The notes under the pieces: generated by a model
Database searches by the model: none
Seen by the model: only the letters and a program-made list of their open reading frames with translations
What the model was told of the DNA's origin: nothing
Program-made: the position numbers and the translations under genes
Shown: positions 34,144 to 43,250 of the stretch, piece after piece
Layout: each line of letters opens with the position of its first letter
How positions within the stretch are numbered: the stretch's first letter is position 1
DNA from: Nibribacter ruber
Lineage (GTDB): Bacteria > Bacteroidota > Bacteroidia > Cytophagales > Hymenobacteraceae
Direction of reading: 5' to 3'
Length of the DNA: 64,000 nucleotides
Assembly: GCF_009913235.1 (NCBI RefSeq)
Contig: NZ_CP047897.1
Coordinates: 2,251,501 to 2,315,500 of the forward strand

Positions 34144-34590
34144 GTGCTCAGCATACACTCAGACGAACATTTCATGCGCGAAGCCTACAAGCAAGCGCAA
34201 TACGCCTTAGAGGAAGGCGAAATCCCAATCGGCGCCGTCATTGTCTGCCAGAACAAGATCATTGCCCGCGCCTACAACCAGACTGAGAAGCTGAACGACG
34301 TCACCGCGCACGCCGAGATGCTGGCCTTTACCGCCGCCGCCAACCATTTGGGCAACAAGTACCTGCATGACTGCACCTTGTATGTGACCGTAGAACCCTG
34401 CGTGATGTGCGCTGGCGCCAGCTACTGGTCACAGTTAAAGCGCGTAGTCTATGCCGCCGCAGATGAGAAGCGCGGTTATAGAAGAACCGGCGTGAACCTG
34501 TTGCACCCCAAGACCGAACTGGTGGCGGGCATACTGGCGAACGAGTGCAGCCAGCTCATGTCTGATTTTTTTAGAGCGAAAAGAATTTAG
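34144..34590 (+). CDS. tadA: tRNA-specific adenosine deaminase
   Basis: The 148-residue zinc-dependent deaminase converts A34 to inosine in the anticodon of tRNA-Arg(ACG). Zinc and catalytic residues are His56 and Glu58 (THAEM-like AHAEM) and Cys86/Cys89 in PCVMCAG. A GTG at 34144 gives MLSIHSDEHFMREA, which fits family N-termini. The ATG at 34174 would remove that helix. A related guanine deaminase role is less likely given the length and C-terminus. Confidence 0.88.
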   Translation: MLSIHSDEHFMREAYKQAQYALEEGEIPIGAVIVCQNKIIARAYNQTEKLNDVTAHAEMLAFTAAANHLGNKYLHDCTLYVTVEPCVMCAGASYWSQLKRVVYAAADEKRGYRRTGVNLLHPKTELVAGILANECSQLMSDFFRAKRI

Positions 34591-34592
34591 AT

Positions 34593-34600
34593 TATCTTTG
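34593..34600 (+). promoter_or_regulatory. TATCTTTG -7 box for sodA
   Basis: A TAnnTTTG match just after the tadA stop and about 60 nt before the sodA ATG. Upstream is a T-run rather than a clean -33 TTTG. Confidence 0.45.
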
Positions 34601-34659
34601 GCGCAGTCCGTATGTCTATACAGACATCACTTATTGTAAAACCTTAACCTCAGAAAACT

Positions 34660-35271
34660 ATGGCATTTGAACTTCCGCAACTTCCGTATGCGTACGATGC
34701 GCTTGAACCGCACATTGACCGTCAGACCATGGAAATCCACCATACCAAGCACCACCAGGCCTACACTACCAACTTGAACAACGCCATTCAAGGCACTGAC
34801 AAAGAAGGTCAGTCTATTGAAGAGTTGTTGCGTGATGCGGTAAAAACCCCTGCTATTAGAAACAACGGCGGTGGCTATTACAACCACAACCTGTTCTGGA
34901 CCATCTTGAGCCCGAACGGCGGCGGTAACCCAACCGGCCCGGTAGCCGAGGCGATAGACAAGGCCTTCGGGTCTTATGACGCGTTCAAAGAAGAGTTTAC
35001 TAAGGCTGCTACTACGCGTTTCGGGTCTGGCTGGGCTTGGCTGTGCGCTGTTGAAGGCGGCGGTGTGCAAATCTGCTCTACCGCTAACCAAGACAACCCC
35101 TTAATGGAAGGCGTTGAATCTTGCGGCGGTCTGCCTATCCTTGGCCTGGATGTTTGGGAGCACGCCTATTACCTGAAATACCAGAACCGCAGACCAGAGT
35201 ACATCACAGCATTCTTCAACCTCATCAACTGGGACGAAGTAAACCAGCGCTACGCCCAAGCCAACGGCTAA
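34660..35271 (+). CDS. sodA: superoxide dismutase (Fe/Mn type)
   Basis: The 203-residue enzyme converts superoxide to peroxide and oxygen in the cytoplasm. Metal ligands are His27 (MEIHHTKHH), His76 (YYNHNLFW), Asp164 and His168 ([20 protein letters not shown]). Whether it uses iron or manganese cannot be decided safely by eye. It has a candidate promoter and a strong terminator, so it is likely expressed alone. Confidence 0.95.
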   Translation: MAFELPQLPYAYDALEPHIDRQTMEIHHTKHHQAYTTNLNNAIQGTDKEGQSIEELLRDAVKTPAIRNNGGGYYNHNLFWTILSPNGGGNPTGPVAEAIDKAFGSYDAFKEEFTKAATTRFGSGWAWLCAVEGGGVQICSTANQDNPLMEGVESCGGLPILGLDVWEHAYYLKYQNRRPEYITAFFNLINWDEVNQRYAQANG

Positions 35272-35292
35272 GCGATTCTGCGCTTCATGCAA

Positions 35293-35331
35293 TAAAAAAA
35301 GTCCCACTGTTTACAGTGGGGCTTTTTTTAT
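35293..35331 (+). terminator. sodA intrinsic terminator
   Basis: GTCCCACTG pairs with CAGTGGGGC (one mismatch) in a hairpin flanked by A7 on the left and T7 on the right, 22 nt after the stop. Confidence 0.92.
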
Positions 35332-35367
35332 GTAGCTATTGGTTTCAAGTCACGATTACTGCAAAAC

Positions 35368-35405
35368 CGTTTTTGGCCTATTTCCCAGAAAACAGCCCAA
35401 AAACG
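35368..35405. repeat. 38-bp palindrome, copy 15
   Basis: Left arm CGTTTTTGGCCTATTTCC, centre CA, right arm GAAAACAGCCCAAAAACG. It lies downstream of the sodA terminator. Confidence 0.88.
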
Positions 35406-35407
35406 AA

Positions 35408-35442
35408 GAGACCTATAAAGTTTTGAAAACCTCACAGGTCTC
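35408..35442. repeat. GAGACCT hairpin
   Basis: GAGACCT pairs with AGGTCTC, with an inner GTTTT/AAAAC pairing. It follows palindrome copy 15 by 2 nt. Confidence 0.6.
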
Positions 35443-35457
35443 ATGCGCCAACTCAAA

Positions 35458-35494
35458 AGACGCTCGCAGCGTCCGGCAGGACCTGCGAGCGTCT
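35458..35494. repeat. GC-rich perfect hairpin
   Basis: AGACGCTCGCAG pairs exactly with CTGCGAGCGTCT. An inner GTCC/GGAC stem continues it after a one-base bulge, closing on a GGCA loop. Confidence 0.75.
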
Positions 35495-35519
35495 GCGCCA
35501 ATGCCATCTCAAACCGCAG

Positions 35520-35551
35520 ATTCCCCCCTTGAGGGGAGCGTAGAGGGGTGT
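35520..35551 (-). repeat. CCCCTCAAGGGG-type repeat, copy E
   Basis: Reverse orientation; differs from the consensus by one base (ATTCCCCCCTTGAGGGGAGC). It shares flanking GCAGATTC and GTTTACACC words with the other copies. Confidence 0.85.
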
Positions 35552-35747
35552 TTACACCAGCGAGCATAACTCTGAAGAAGCGTGTTTACAGCTGTAGAAA
35601 AATCAGCAACGAAGGCAATGCGTTAGAGAAAAGGCAATGCCGTTGTCTCTACATGACCTTCTGCGCATTTCGTCTTGGGGGATGACTTACTCGTGCAGGA
35701 TAGCCTCAGCAAAAGAAGACATTACCCAATGGTTTCGCGGTACCCGC

Positions 35748-35771
35748 GAGGGTAGTCTGGAGACTACCCTC
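35748..35771. repeat. perfect 10-bp hairpin
   Basis: GAGGGTAGTC pairs exactly with GACTACCCTC around TGGA. A related CGCGTCTGGAGACTCGCG-like segment follows at about 35783-35802. Confidence 0.6.
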
Positions 35772-35880
35772 CATATGTAGGCACGCGTCTGGAGACTCGC
35801 GCTAGTCATTTGCCGCCTCTCCAACGCCAATCTCCTCGGCCCAGCCTTTTCTCCCTCAGGGAGAAGGGACGGTGCTTATT

Positions 35881-35919
35881 CGTTTTTGGGCTGATTTCTA
35901 AAAAAAAAAGGCCAAAAAC
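35881..35919. repeat. 38-bp palindrome, copy 16 (A-run variant)
   Basis: Left arm CGTTTTTGGGCTGATTTC. The right arm has expanded to a long A-run before GGCCAAAAAC. About 100 nt upstream of the DUF2339 gene. Confidence 0.72.
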
Positions 35920-36019
35920 ACTTTTTACACAAGTAAGCACTTCTAATTGCCAACCTTCACACACATGATTTTACAAGATAAAGTTGTAATATAGTCTTCT
36001 ATACATGTGATGGGGTTCT

Positions 36020-38431
36020 ATGGAAATTTTATTGCTCATCGTCTTACTGGTACTGCTTTTGGTGACTGGCAGCCGTTTGATGACACGGTTAGAACAGCAA
36101 AACCACACGCTTGAAAGATTGCAGGACGAGGTACGACTTCTTAGAGAACAGCAAGCCCAACGACCCAAGGTATCTCCCCTAGACGCTGCGGCTCTTGCTA
36201 CTCAACGAGACACTGCTTCTACCGCTTCGCCAGTAAGAGAACCTGCGCCTGCGCCCGTCCCTTTACCTGCACCGCCTCCAAGACCTGCTCCTAAACCTCC
36301 CGTATTTGAGCCCTACGTACCTGAACGGCAAGCCACGGCGGCCTTCACGCCAGCACAAGAAAAATCTCCTCGCAAAAATGTCTTCACTTCCTTCACGGAG
36401 AACCTTGACTGGGAGAAATTCATTGGCGAGAACCTCATCAACAAGCTGGGAATTGCCATTCTGGTGCTGGGCATTGGGTTCTTTGTGAAGTATGCCATTG
36501 ACCAGGACTGGATAAATGAGATTGGCCGCGTGGCCATTGGATTGCTGGCGGGTGGCGCGCTCATTGCGGTAGCGCACAAGCTTAGAATAGAATACAAGGC
36601 GTTCAGCTCTGTGCTGGTGGGTGGCGGTATGGCCATTCTGTATTTCACCATTGCCATTGCCTTTCATGAATACCAGCTGTTCAGTCAGACTGCGGCGTTT
36701 TTGTTGATGGTGGCTATTACGGGTTTTACCATCTTCCTGTCCATTGCCTATGACAGAATTGAGCTGGCGGTGCTGGCTTTGATTGGCGGGTTTGGCAGTC
36801 CGTTCATGCTCAGCACCGGCGAGGGCAACTACGTGGTGCTCTTCAGCTTTATTCTGGTGTTGAACGTGGGCATTCTGGTGCTGGCGTATTTTAAGAAATG
36901 GAACCTGCTCAACCTCATTGCCTATGCCTTCACCATCATTCTGTACGGTGGTTGGCTAGGCACTAAGGTAGTGGCAGAACCGGGAGCGCCTCATGCCGGC
37001 GCCTTGTTGTTTGCGACGCTCTTTTACCTGGTGTTCTTCCTGATGAACATCGTTTACAACCTCAAAGAAAGCAGACGCTTCACCGCCCCCGAAATTCTGG
37101 TCCTGCTCAGCAACACCTTCTTGTATTACGCCTCGGGCATGTATATTTTGTCGTTTCTGGGGCAAGGGCAGTACCAAGGACTCTTCACAATTTTGTTGGC
37201 GGTGTTCAACTTTGCCTTCGCGTTTGGCTTGTACCGCCGCCGGCAGGTGGACCGAAACCTGGTGTACCTGCTCATTGGCCTGGTGCTCACGTTTGTGAGT
37301 TTAACGGCTCCGGTTCAACTGGAGGGCAATTACATTACGCTGTTCTGGGCCTTGGAGGCAGTTATGCTTTTATGGTTGTTCCAGCGATCAGGTATTCAGT
37401 TGCTTAAATCTGCGTCGGTGCTGGTGTTGGGCTTGATGGTGGTGAGTTTGGGAATGGACTGGATGGGCTATACAATTACTAGAACGCAATTACCTCCGCT
37501 TGTCAATAAACTATTTGTAACCGGCATAGTAGCTGTGGTCGGATTGGCGGGTACTTGGTGGTTGCTGGGCAAAGAGGAAGTGACTATGTATCACACTCGG
37601 TTTTGGCGAGGATATCGACAGTTGGTAGGTGTAGCCTTGGTCATTTGCCTGTACTTGGTATTGGTGCTGGAACTGGACCACCAATTAGGATTCTCCATGC
37701 TCAGCGCCAATGCCCAGATGCTGGTCTTAGGCCTGTTCCATTATCTGTACTTGCTGGGGTTGGTTTGGTGGGGACAGCGCCGCGGAAATCCTGTTTACCA
37801 ATGGGGCGCATTGGCCTTTTCTTTGGCGGCCATTCTCTCTTATCTGGTCATTCTCCACCCCATTGTCACAGATACCCGCAATGCCTATTTGCTAGGGCAA
37901 GGCGAAACCTTCGGGTCCTTCCTGCTCCATTATCTGCCGTTTTTGTTGATTCCGGCCTTACTTTTTGGCATGGTGAAGTTGCTTCAAAGAATGGTGGGGC
38001 TGCACAGTAGGTTAGGCAAGATTGGTCTGTGGGTGGTGAGTTTTGTAGCTGTTTTCTTAGCTTCCACTGAATTGGAGCACTGGTGGATGATTTTCTTCTT
38101 CGACGCCAAGACTGGCATCTACGCCTTGCAGGAACATATTAGAAAGATTGGCTTCCCGATTCTTTGGGGCGTGGCTTCCTTTATTTTGATGGCCTTGGGC
38201 ATGTCTAAAAAGCTGAAGACCTTACGCATCATTTCACTCTCCTTGTTCTTCCTGACCTTGGTGAAGCTGTTCCTGTTTGACATCAGGGGTATTTCTGAAG
38301 GCGGAAAGATTGCGGCCTTCATCTGCTTGGGCGTTATCTTGCTGGTGGTGTCCTTTATGTACCAAAAACTCAAAAACCTCATTCTTGTTGATGATGCCCA
38401 AGCGCCCGACACTTCCGTTACAGATGCGTAG
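36020..38431 (+). CDS. DUF2339 multi-pass membrane protein
   Basis: The 803-residue protein starts with one hydrophobic segment, then a coiled-coil-like stretch (RLEQQNHTLERLQDEVRLLR at about 25-44) and a Pro-rich linker (65-100). Many membrane segments follow from about residue 145 to the end. The region NLINKLGIAILVLGIGFFVK after a conserved WEKFIGEN is the hallmark of DUF2339 (PF10101). The biochemical role is unknown. Its stop overlaps the DUF3999 start by 8 nt, a pairing that suggests a joint function. Confidence 0.88.
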   Translation: MEILLLIVLLVLLLVTGSRLMTRLEQQNHTLERLQDEVRLLREQQAQRPKVSPLDAAALATQRDTASTASPVREPAPAPVPLPAPPPRPAPKPPVFEPYVPERQATAAFTPAQEKSPRKNVFTSFTENLDWEKFIGENLINKLGIAILVLGIGFFVKYAIDQDWINEIGRVAIGLLAGGALIAVAHKLRIEYKAFSSVLVGGGMAILYFTIAIAFHEYQLFSQTAAFLLMVAITGFTIFLSIAYDRIELAVLALIGGFGSPFMLSTGEGNYVVLFSFILVLNVGILVLAYFKKWNLLNLIAYAFTIILYGGWLGTKVVAEPGAPHAGALLFATLFYLVFFLMNIVYNLKESRRFTAPEILVLLSNTFLYYASGMYILSFLGQGQYQGLFTILLAVFNFAFAFGLYRRRQVDRNLVYLLIGLVLTFVSLTAPVQLEGNYITLFWALEAVMLLWLFQRSGIQLLKSASVLVLGLMVVSLGMDWMGYTITRTQLPPLVNKLFVTGIVAVVGLAGTWWLLGKEEVTMYHTRFWRGYRQLVGVALVICLYLVLVLELDHQLGFSMLSANAQMLVLGLFHYLYLLGLVWWGQRRGNPVYQWGALAFSLAAILSYLVILHPIVTDTRNAYLLGQGETFGSFLLHYLPFLLIPALLFGMVKLLQRMVGLHSRLGKIGLWVVSFVAVFLASTELEHWWMIFFFDAKTGIYALQEHIRKIGFPILWGVASFILMALGMSKKLKTLRIISLSLFFLTLVKLFLFDIRGISEGGKIAAFICLGVILLVVSFMYQKLKNLILVDDAQAPDTSVTDA

Positions 38432-39659
38432 CCTCTTCTTGCTGGCCTTGTGCCTGGGCATGCACACCGCCTTCGGGCAGGACTTCGGGTGGCAGGCTGC
38501 GCTGGCCCCGGTACCGGCTTCGGGATGGCACAAGGTTTTGTTGCCGGCAAGTGTGACAGGGCGCCTGCAACCGGGCATGGAAGATTTACGCCTGTATGGT
38601 TCAGACGGCAAAGCAGTGCCGTACCTCTTGCAAATAGAACAGCCCGTCCAATACAAAACGCTCTTCAAGCCCTACCAGATTCTGCGCTATACCCGTCGGC
38701 CTGGGGGTTTGTCTGAACTGCTCATCCATAACCCAGAACAACGGAGCATCAACAACATCAGCCTGCTCATTGGCAATGCCGAAGTACGAAAAACCGTGGC
38801 CCTGAGCGGCAGTGACAACCAGCAGGATTGGTACGTGCTCAAAGAGCAGGACGTGCTTTACGCCATCAGAAATGAGAAGCAGACCGCCGAGGTCAAGTTG
38901 CTGGACTTCCCGCTGAGCAAGTACCGCTACTTCAGGCTACAACTCAACGACTCTGCCAGCGCGCCGCTCAACATCTTAAAAGCCGGCTACTATGACACCT
39001 ATTCTGAGGCCGGCAAGTACACCCGCATTCCCATTCAGCACTCCTCCCGCAAAGACAGCTCCGACAAGATTACGTACTTGCGTCTGGACTTCGGGCAACC
39101 CGTGTATCCAGAACAGTTGGTCTTCTATGTCTCTTCTCCTCAACTGTACTACCGCGAGGGAAAGGTGGTTCTAGGAAAACGCACGGGAGGAACCAGACGA
39201 GAGAGAAAGCGGCGTCAACGCACTAACAGGCACCTCATTTTTGAACCGTTCATCCTCCACTCCAACGCGCCTGCACAGGTCTATCTACCCCGAAGAAAAG
39301 TAGAGCAATTGGTCATCCAGCTCCAAAACGAAGACAACGCGCCGCTTACCATTGACTCGGTGCAGGTGCTGCAACTTAACCGCTACCTGTTGGCCCAACT
39401 GCAACCCAACCAAGCCTACACCCTGCGCTACGGAGACAAAGACCTAGACGCCCCGCACTATGACCTCCACCATTTTCAGGACAGCATTCCGGCCACGCTG
39501 CCATTGGTCTCTATCCAAAAGATCACCTCACTGAAAAAGGAGAAAAAAGCCAACACAGGCTCTAAAATCATTCTTTGGGCGGCCCTTGGCATTGTAGCCG
39601 TGGGGCTGGGCTATATGACAGTTCGGCTGTTGAAGGATATGGATAAGAAGAAATTGTAA
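38424..39659 (+). CDS. DUF3999-like exported protein
   Basis: The 411-residue protein has a signal peptide (MRSLFLLALCLGMHTAFG) and a large extracytoplasmic beta-rich region that begins with a QAALAPVPASGWHKVLLPAS-type segment. A single C-terminal membrane helix (IILWAALGIVAVGLGYMTVR) precedes a short basic tail. This matches the DUF3999 layout and its usual partnership with DUF2339. The ATG at 38424 is chosen because it gives a signal peptide and overlaps the upstream stop; the open frame before it is a shadow of DUF2339. Confidence 0.8.
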   Translation: MRSLFLLALCLGMHTAFGQDFGWQAALAPVPASGWHKVLLPASVTGRLQPGMEDLRLYGSDGKAVPYLLQIEQPVQYKTLFKPYQILRYTRRPGGLSELLIHNPEQRSINNISLLIGNAEVRKTVALSGSDNQQDWYVLKEQDVLYAIRNEKQTAEVKLLDFPLSKYRYFRLQLNDSASAPLNILKAGYYDTYSEAGKYTRIPIQHSSRKDSSDKITYLRLDFGQPVYPEQLVFYVSSPQLYYREGKVVLGKRTGGTRRERKRRQRTNRHLIFEPFILHSNAPAQVYLPRRKVEQLVIQLQNEDNAPLTIDSVQVLQLNRYLLAQLQPNQAYTLRYGDKDLDAPHYDLHHFQDSIPATLPLVSIQKITSLKKEKKANTGSKIILWAALGIVAVGLGYMTVRLLKDMDKKKL

Positions 39660-39665
39660 TACAAT

Positions 39666-39703
39666 CGTTTTTGGCCACTTTCCCAGAAAACAGGCCAAAA
39701 ACG
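39666..39703. repeat. 38-bp palindrome, copy 17
   Basis: Left arm CGTTTTTGGCCACTTTCC, centre CA, right arm GAAAACAGGCCAAAAACG. It begins 6 nt after the DUF3999 stop codon. Confidence 0.88.
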
Positions 39704-39786
39704 CCTACCTTCTATCCAAGCAAAGGCTTTTTTGCTTAGCTTCAGACACTCAATCCTATACACTACCTAACAAACCAGAATCTCCC

Positions 39787-42700
39787 ATGAAGAACCCTTT
39801 CCCGCAGCGGTTCCTGCGTCAGTCCGTGCCCGTGTTATTAGGCGGATTGCTCTTGTTGCCTGCCTTGCCCAGTGAGGCGCAACAGAAACCTGCTACTTCA
39901 AAATCCTCCAAGGCCAAAGCCAGCAAAGAAGGCTACGACGAGAAACTATACAATGCCCTGACGTGGCGCTCCATCGGGCCATACCGAGGCGGACGCTCAG
40001 GGACAGCGGTAGGCGTGCCGGGCCAGCCTAACCTATTTTATTTTGGCAGCACGGGCGGTGGTGTTTGGCGCACCAAAGACGGCGGATCAAGCTGGGAGAA
40101 TATCTCTGACAAGTTCTTCGGGGGTTCTATTGGCGCAGTGGCCGTAGCCGAGTCTGACCCGAACGTGATGTATGTGGGCGAAGGTGAGAAAACGGTGCGC
40201 GGCAACGTGTCCTCGGGCTTCGGTATGTGGAAGTCGGAAGATGCCGGCCTTACCTGGAAACACATCGGGCTGAAGGATTCTAAGCACATTCCACGCGTGC
40301 GCATTCACCCTAAAAACCCAGACTTAGTCTATGCAGCGGTTCTGGGGAATATTTATGCACCCAATGAACAGCGCGGCGTGTACCGTTCCAAAGACGGTGG
40401 CAAAAACTGGGAGCGCGTGCTGTTTGTGAATAAAGAAGTAGGCGCTTTTGACCTGACCATTGACCCCGTGAACCCGCGCAACCTATATGCCACCACCTGG
40501 CGCATGCAACGCACGCCGTACAGCCTGTCTTCGGGTGGACCAGGTTCTGGTATCTGGAAAAGCACAGACGGCGGTGACACATGGAAAGAACTGTCTAAAA
40601 ATACCGGCTTACCGAAAGGTACTTTGGGCATCATCGGCGTAGCCGTTTCTCCGGTGAACAACCAGCGCGTATGGGCAATGGTAGAAGCCGAGGACGGCGG
40701 ACTGTTTAGATCAGATGACGGCGGGCAGAACTGGACCAAGCTCAATGATGACCGCAACCTGCGCCAGCGCGCCTGGTACTATACCCGCGTGACCGCAGAC
40801 CCTAAAAACGAAGACGGCGTGTACGTGATGAACGTAAGCTATCATCATTCTACAGACGGCGGCCGCACGTTCAAAAGCTACAATGCCCCACACGGTGACC
40901 ACCATGATTTATGGATTGCCCCCGAAGATCCCAAGCGCATGATCATAGCAGACGACGGCGGCGCGCAGGTGAGCTTTGACGGCGGTCAGAACTGGAGTTC
41001 CATGGACAATCAGCCTACCGGGCAGTTTTACCGCGTGGTCACAGACAACCATTTCCCGTACCGCATCTACGGTGCGCAGCAGGACAATTCTACCGTGCGC
41101 ATTGCCCACCGCACCACCGGCCGTAGCATTGGCATGCATGATTGGGAAGAAACCGCGGGTGCCGAGAGTGCCCACATTGCCGTTGACCCTACCAACCCAG
41201 AGGTGGTGTACGGCGGTAACTATGGTGGTTTCTTAGCACGTGTAGACCATTCTACCGGCTTTGAGCGCACCATCAACGTGTGGCCAGACAACCCCATGGG
41301 CCACGGCGCCGAAGACTTGAAATACCGCTTCCAGTGGAACTTCCCTATCTTCTTCTCGCCGCACAACCCTAAGAAGATGTATACCACGTCCAACTATTTG
41401 CACGTGACCACTAATGAAGGACAAAGCTGGCAGGACATCAGCCCAGATTTGACGCGCAATGAGAAGTCTACTTTAGGACCATCGGGGGGCCCTATTACCA
41501 AGGACAACACCAGCGTGGAGTACTACGGCACCATCTTCGCGGCAGCCGAGTCACCGGCCGAGGAAAACGTGATTTGGACCGGCTCTGACGACGGCCTGGT
41601 GCACGTAACCCGCGACGGCGGCAAGACCTGGAAGAACGTGACGCCCAAAAACCTGCCCGAATGGAGCATGGTGAACAGCGTAGAACCGCATCCCACCCAG
41701 AAAGGCGTGATGTATTTTGCCGCCACGCTCTACAAAAAAGGCGATTTCCAGCCGCTGTTGTTCAAAACGGATGACTACGGAAAGTCCTGGACCAAAATCA
41801 CCAAAGGCATTGCAGAGAACCACTTCACCCGCGTAGTGCGCGTTGACCCTAAACGCGCTGGCTTGTTGTACGTCGGTACGGAATATGGCATGTACGTGTC
41901 CTTTGACGATGGCAAGAACTGGCAACCGTTCCAACTGAACCTGCCAATTGTGCCCATCACCGATTTGACCATTAAAAACGACAACCTCATTGCCGCCACC
42001 CAGGGTCGAAGCTTCTGGATTATTGATGACTTGACGCCCTTGCACCAGCTCAACAGCACCGTGGCCAGCAGCAAAGTGCACTTGTACAAGCCCATGCCCA
42101 GCTACCGCATGAATGGCGGCAACGCCGCTAATCCTAAGTTAGAGGGCCAGAACCATCCGGGTGGAGTAATGATTCACTACTACTTGGCGCAGAAACCAGA
42201 CTCGGCTACTACGGTGACTTTAGAATTGCTACAGAAAGACGGAAAGCTGATTAAGAAATACGCCAGCAATGCCAAAGACCGCACCTCTAAACTGGACGTG
42301 AAAGACGGCATGAACCGCTTCGTCTGGAACATGCTCTACCCAGAGGCCTCTAAGTTTGAAGGCATGATTCTGTGGGGAGGCGGCACGCAAGGACCAAGGG
42401 CCATTCCGGGCACCTACACTGCACGCCTCACGGTGAACGGCCAGAAGCAGGAAACCGACTTTGAGATTGTACAGGACCCACGCAGTAAAACCGCCCCAGC
42501 CGACCTGAAAGCGCAGTTTGACTTCTTGCTTTCGGTGCGTGACAAGCTCACCGAAACCAACGATGCCATCAGTAAAATACGGGAGGCGCGTACGCAGATT
42601 AACAGCGTGACGTCTAAGTTCCAGGGACGTGAGGACATGAAAGATGTGCTGGCCACCGCTAAGGACCTGAACAAGCGCATGACCGAGGTAGAAGAGGCCC

Positions 42701-42981
42701 TGTACCAAACTAAGAACCGTTCGGGCCAGGACCCGTTGAACTATCCTATCAAGCTGAACAACCGTCTGGCCAACGTAGCCTCGCAGGCATCACAGGGAGA
42801 TTATAAGCCTACAGAGCAACAGTACGCATTCCAGAAGGAAATCACTGCTGAGATTGACAAGGAGTTGCAGAAGCTGAACCAGGTGTTCACCAAAGAGCTT
42901 CCGGCCTTGAACCAGCTCATCAGGAACAAGAACGTAGACGCCATCATCATCAAAGACACCACTAAGAAAGAAGGCCTGTAA
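39787..42981 (+). CDS. secreted BNR/sortilin-like beta-propeller protein
   Basis: The 1064-residue protein has a signal peptide (ending near LPSEAQQK) and at least ten Asp-box/BNR-type motifs of the form S-x-D-G-G-x-x-W between residues 95 and 720 (e.g. RTKDGGSSWENI, SKDGGKNW, STDGGDTW, SFDGGQNW). This fits the large 'WD40/YVTN/BNR-like' or Sortilin_N secreted family. After residue 760 comes a FlgD-like/Ig-type domain (MNRFVWNMLYPEAS, PGTYTARLTVNGQ) and then a helical C-terminus (about 900-1064). It is often labelled glycosyl hydrolase, but no catalytic residues can be assigned. It probably acts outside the cell or in the periplasm. Confidence 0.82.
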   Translation: MKNPFPQRFLRQSVPVLLGGLLLLPALPSEAQQKPATSKSSKAKASKEGYDEKLYNALTWRSIGPYRGGRSGTAVGVPGQPNLFYFGSTGGGVWRTKDGGSSWENISDKFFGGSIGAVAVAESDPNVMYVGEGEKTVRGNVSSGFGMWKSEDAGLTWKHIGLKDSKHIPRVRIHPKNPDLVYAAVLGNIYAPNEQRGVYRSKDGGKNWERVLFVNKEVGAFDLTIDPVNPRNLYATTWRMQRTPYSLSSGGPGSGIWKSTDGGDTWKELSKNTGLPKGTLGIIGVAVSPVNNQRVWAMVEAEDGGLFRSDDGGQNWTKLNDDRNLRQRAWYYTRVTADPKNEDGVYVMNVSYHHSTDGGRTFKSYNAPHGDHHDLWIAPEDPKRMIIADDGGAQVSFDGGQNWSSMDNQPTGQFYRVVTDNHFPYRIYGAQQDNSTVRIAHRTTGRSIGMHDWEETAGAESAHIAVDPTNPEVVYGGNYGGFLARVDHSTGFERTINVWPDNPMGHGAEDLKYRFQWNFPIFFSPHNPKKMYTTSNYLHVTTNEGQSWQDISPDLTRNEKSTLGPSGGPITKDNTSVEYYGTIFAAAESPAEENVIWTGSDDGLVHVTRDGGKTWKNVTPKNLPEWSMVNSVEPHPTQKGVMYFAATLYKKGDFQPLLFKTDDYGKSWTKITKGIAENHFTRVVRVDPKRAGLLYVGTEYGMYVSFDDGKNWQPFQLNLPIVPITDLTIKNDNLIAATQGRSFWIIDDLTPLHQLNSTVASSKVHLYKPMPSYRMNGGNAANPKLEGQNHPGGVMIHYYLAQKPDSATTVTLELLQKDGKLIKKYASNAKDRTSKLDVKDGMNRFVWNMLYPEASKFEGMILWGGGTQGPRAIPGTYTARLTVNGQKQETDFEIVQDPRSKTAPADLKAQFDFLLSVRDKLTETNDAISKIREARTQINSVTSKFQGREDMKDVLATAKDLNKRMTEVEEALYQTKNRSGQDPLNYPIKLNNRLANVASQASQGDYKPTEQQYAFQKEITAEIDKELQKLNQVFTKELPALNQLIRNKNVDAIIIKDTTKKEGL

Positions 42982-43007
42982 GCACGTCGCTCTTTCTAAT
43001 TCTTCGC

Positions 43008-43045
43008 AAAGCCGATGCCTCACCCGCATCGGCTTTGTCGTTTTT
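43008..43045 (+). terminator. terminator of the sortilin-like gene
   Basis: AAAGCCGATGC pairs perfectly with GCATCGGCTTT, then TGTCGTTTTTG. Its T-rich tail merges with palindrome copy 18. Confidence 0.88.
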
Positions 43046-43076
43046 GGGCTGTTTTCTGTGAAAGAGGCTAGAAACG
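43039..43076. repeat. 38-bp palindrome, copy 18
   Basis: Left arm CGTTTTTGGGCTGTTTTC, centre TG, right arm TGAAAGAGGCTAGAAACG (diverged). It abuts the terminator. Confidence 0.8.
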
Positions 43077-43250
43077 ATTTGTTTGCAATTGCGGGAAATA
43101 CGCATATATTGCATTAAGCTAATGCTTTGCCTGAGGGAGATGTACACATTGTAACTCGCCGTTAATCATTCCTTCCGGCACCCTTACTATTTCAATGTAT
43201 TGTTTAACCCGAGGCTTATTCAACCAAGCTTCACATACCAAATTAGGAAT

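Larger units (their letters stand above)
35332..36019. other. 690-bp repeat-rich gap upstream of the DUF2339 gene
   Basis: No gene is supported. It holds palindrome copies 15 and 16, hairpins at 35408-35442, 35458-35494 and 35748-35771, and a CCCCTCAAGGGG-type repeat at 35520. The segments 35560-35740 and 35780-35880 show no structure I can name. The last 100 bp are AT-rich and probably hold the promoter. Confidence 0.6.
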
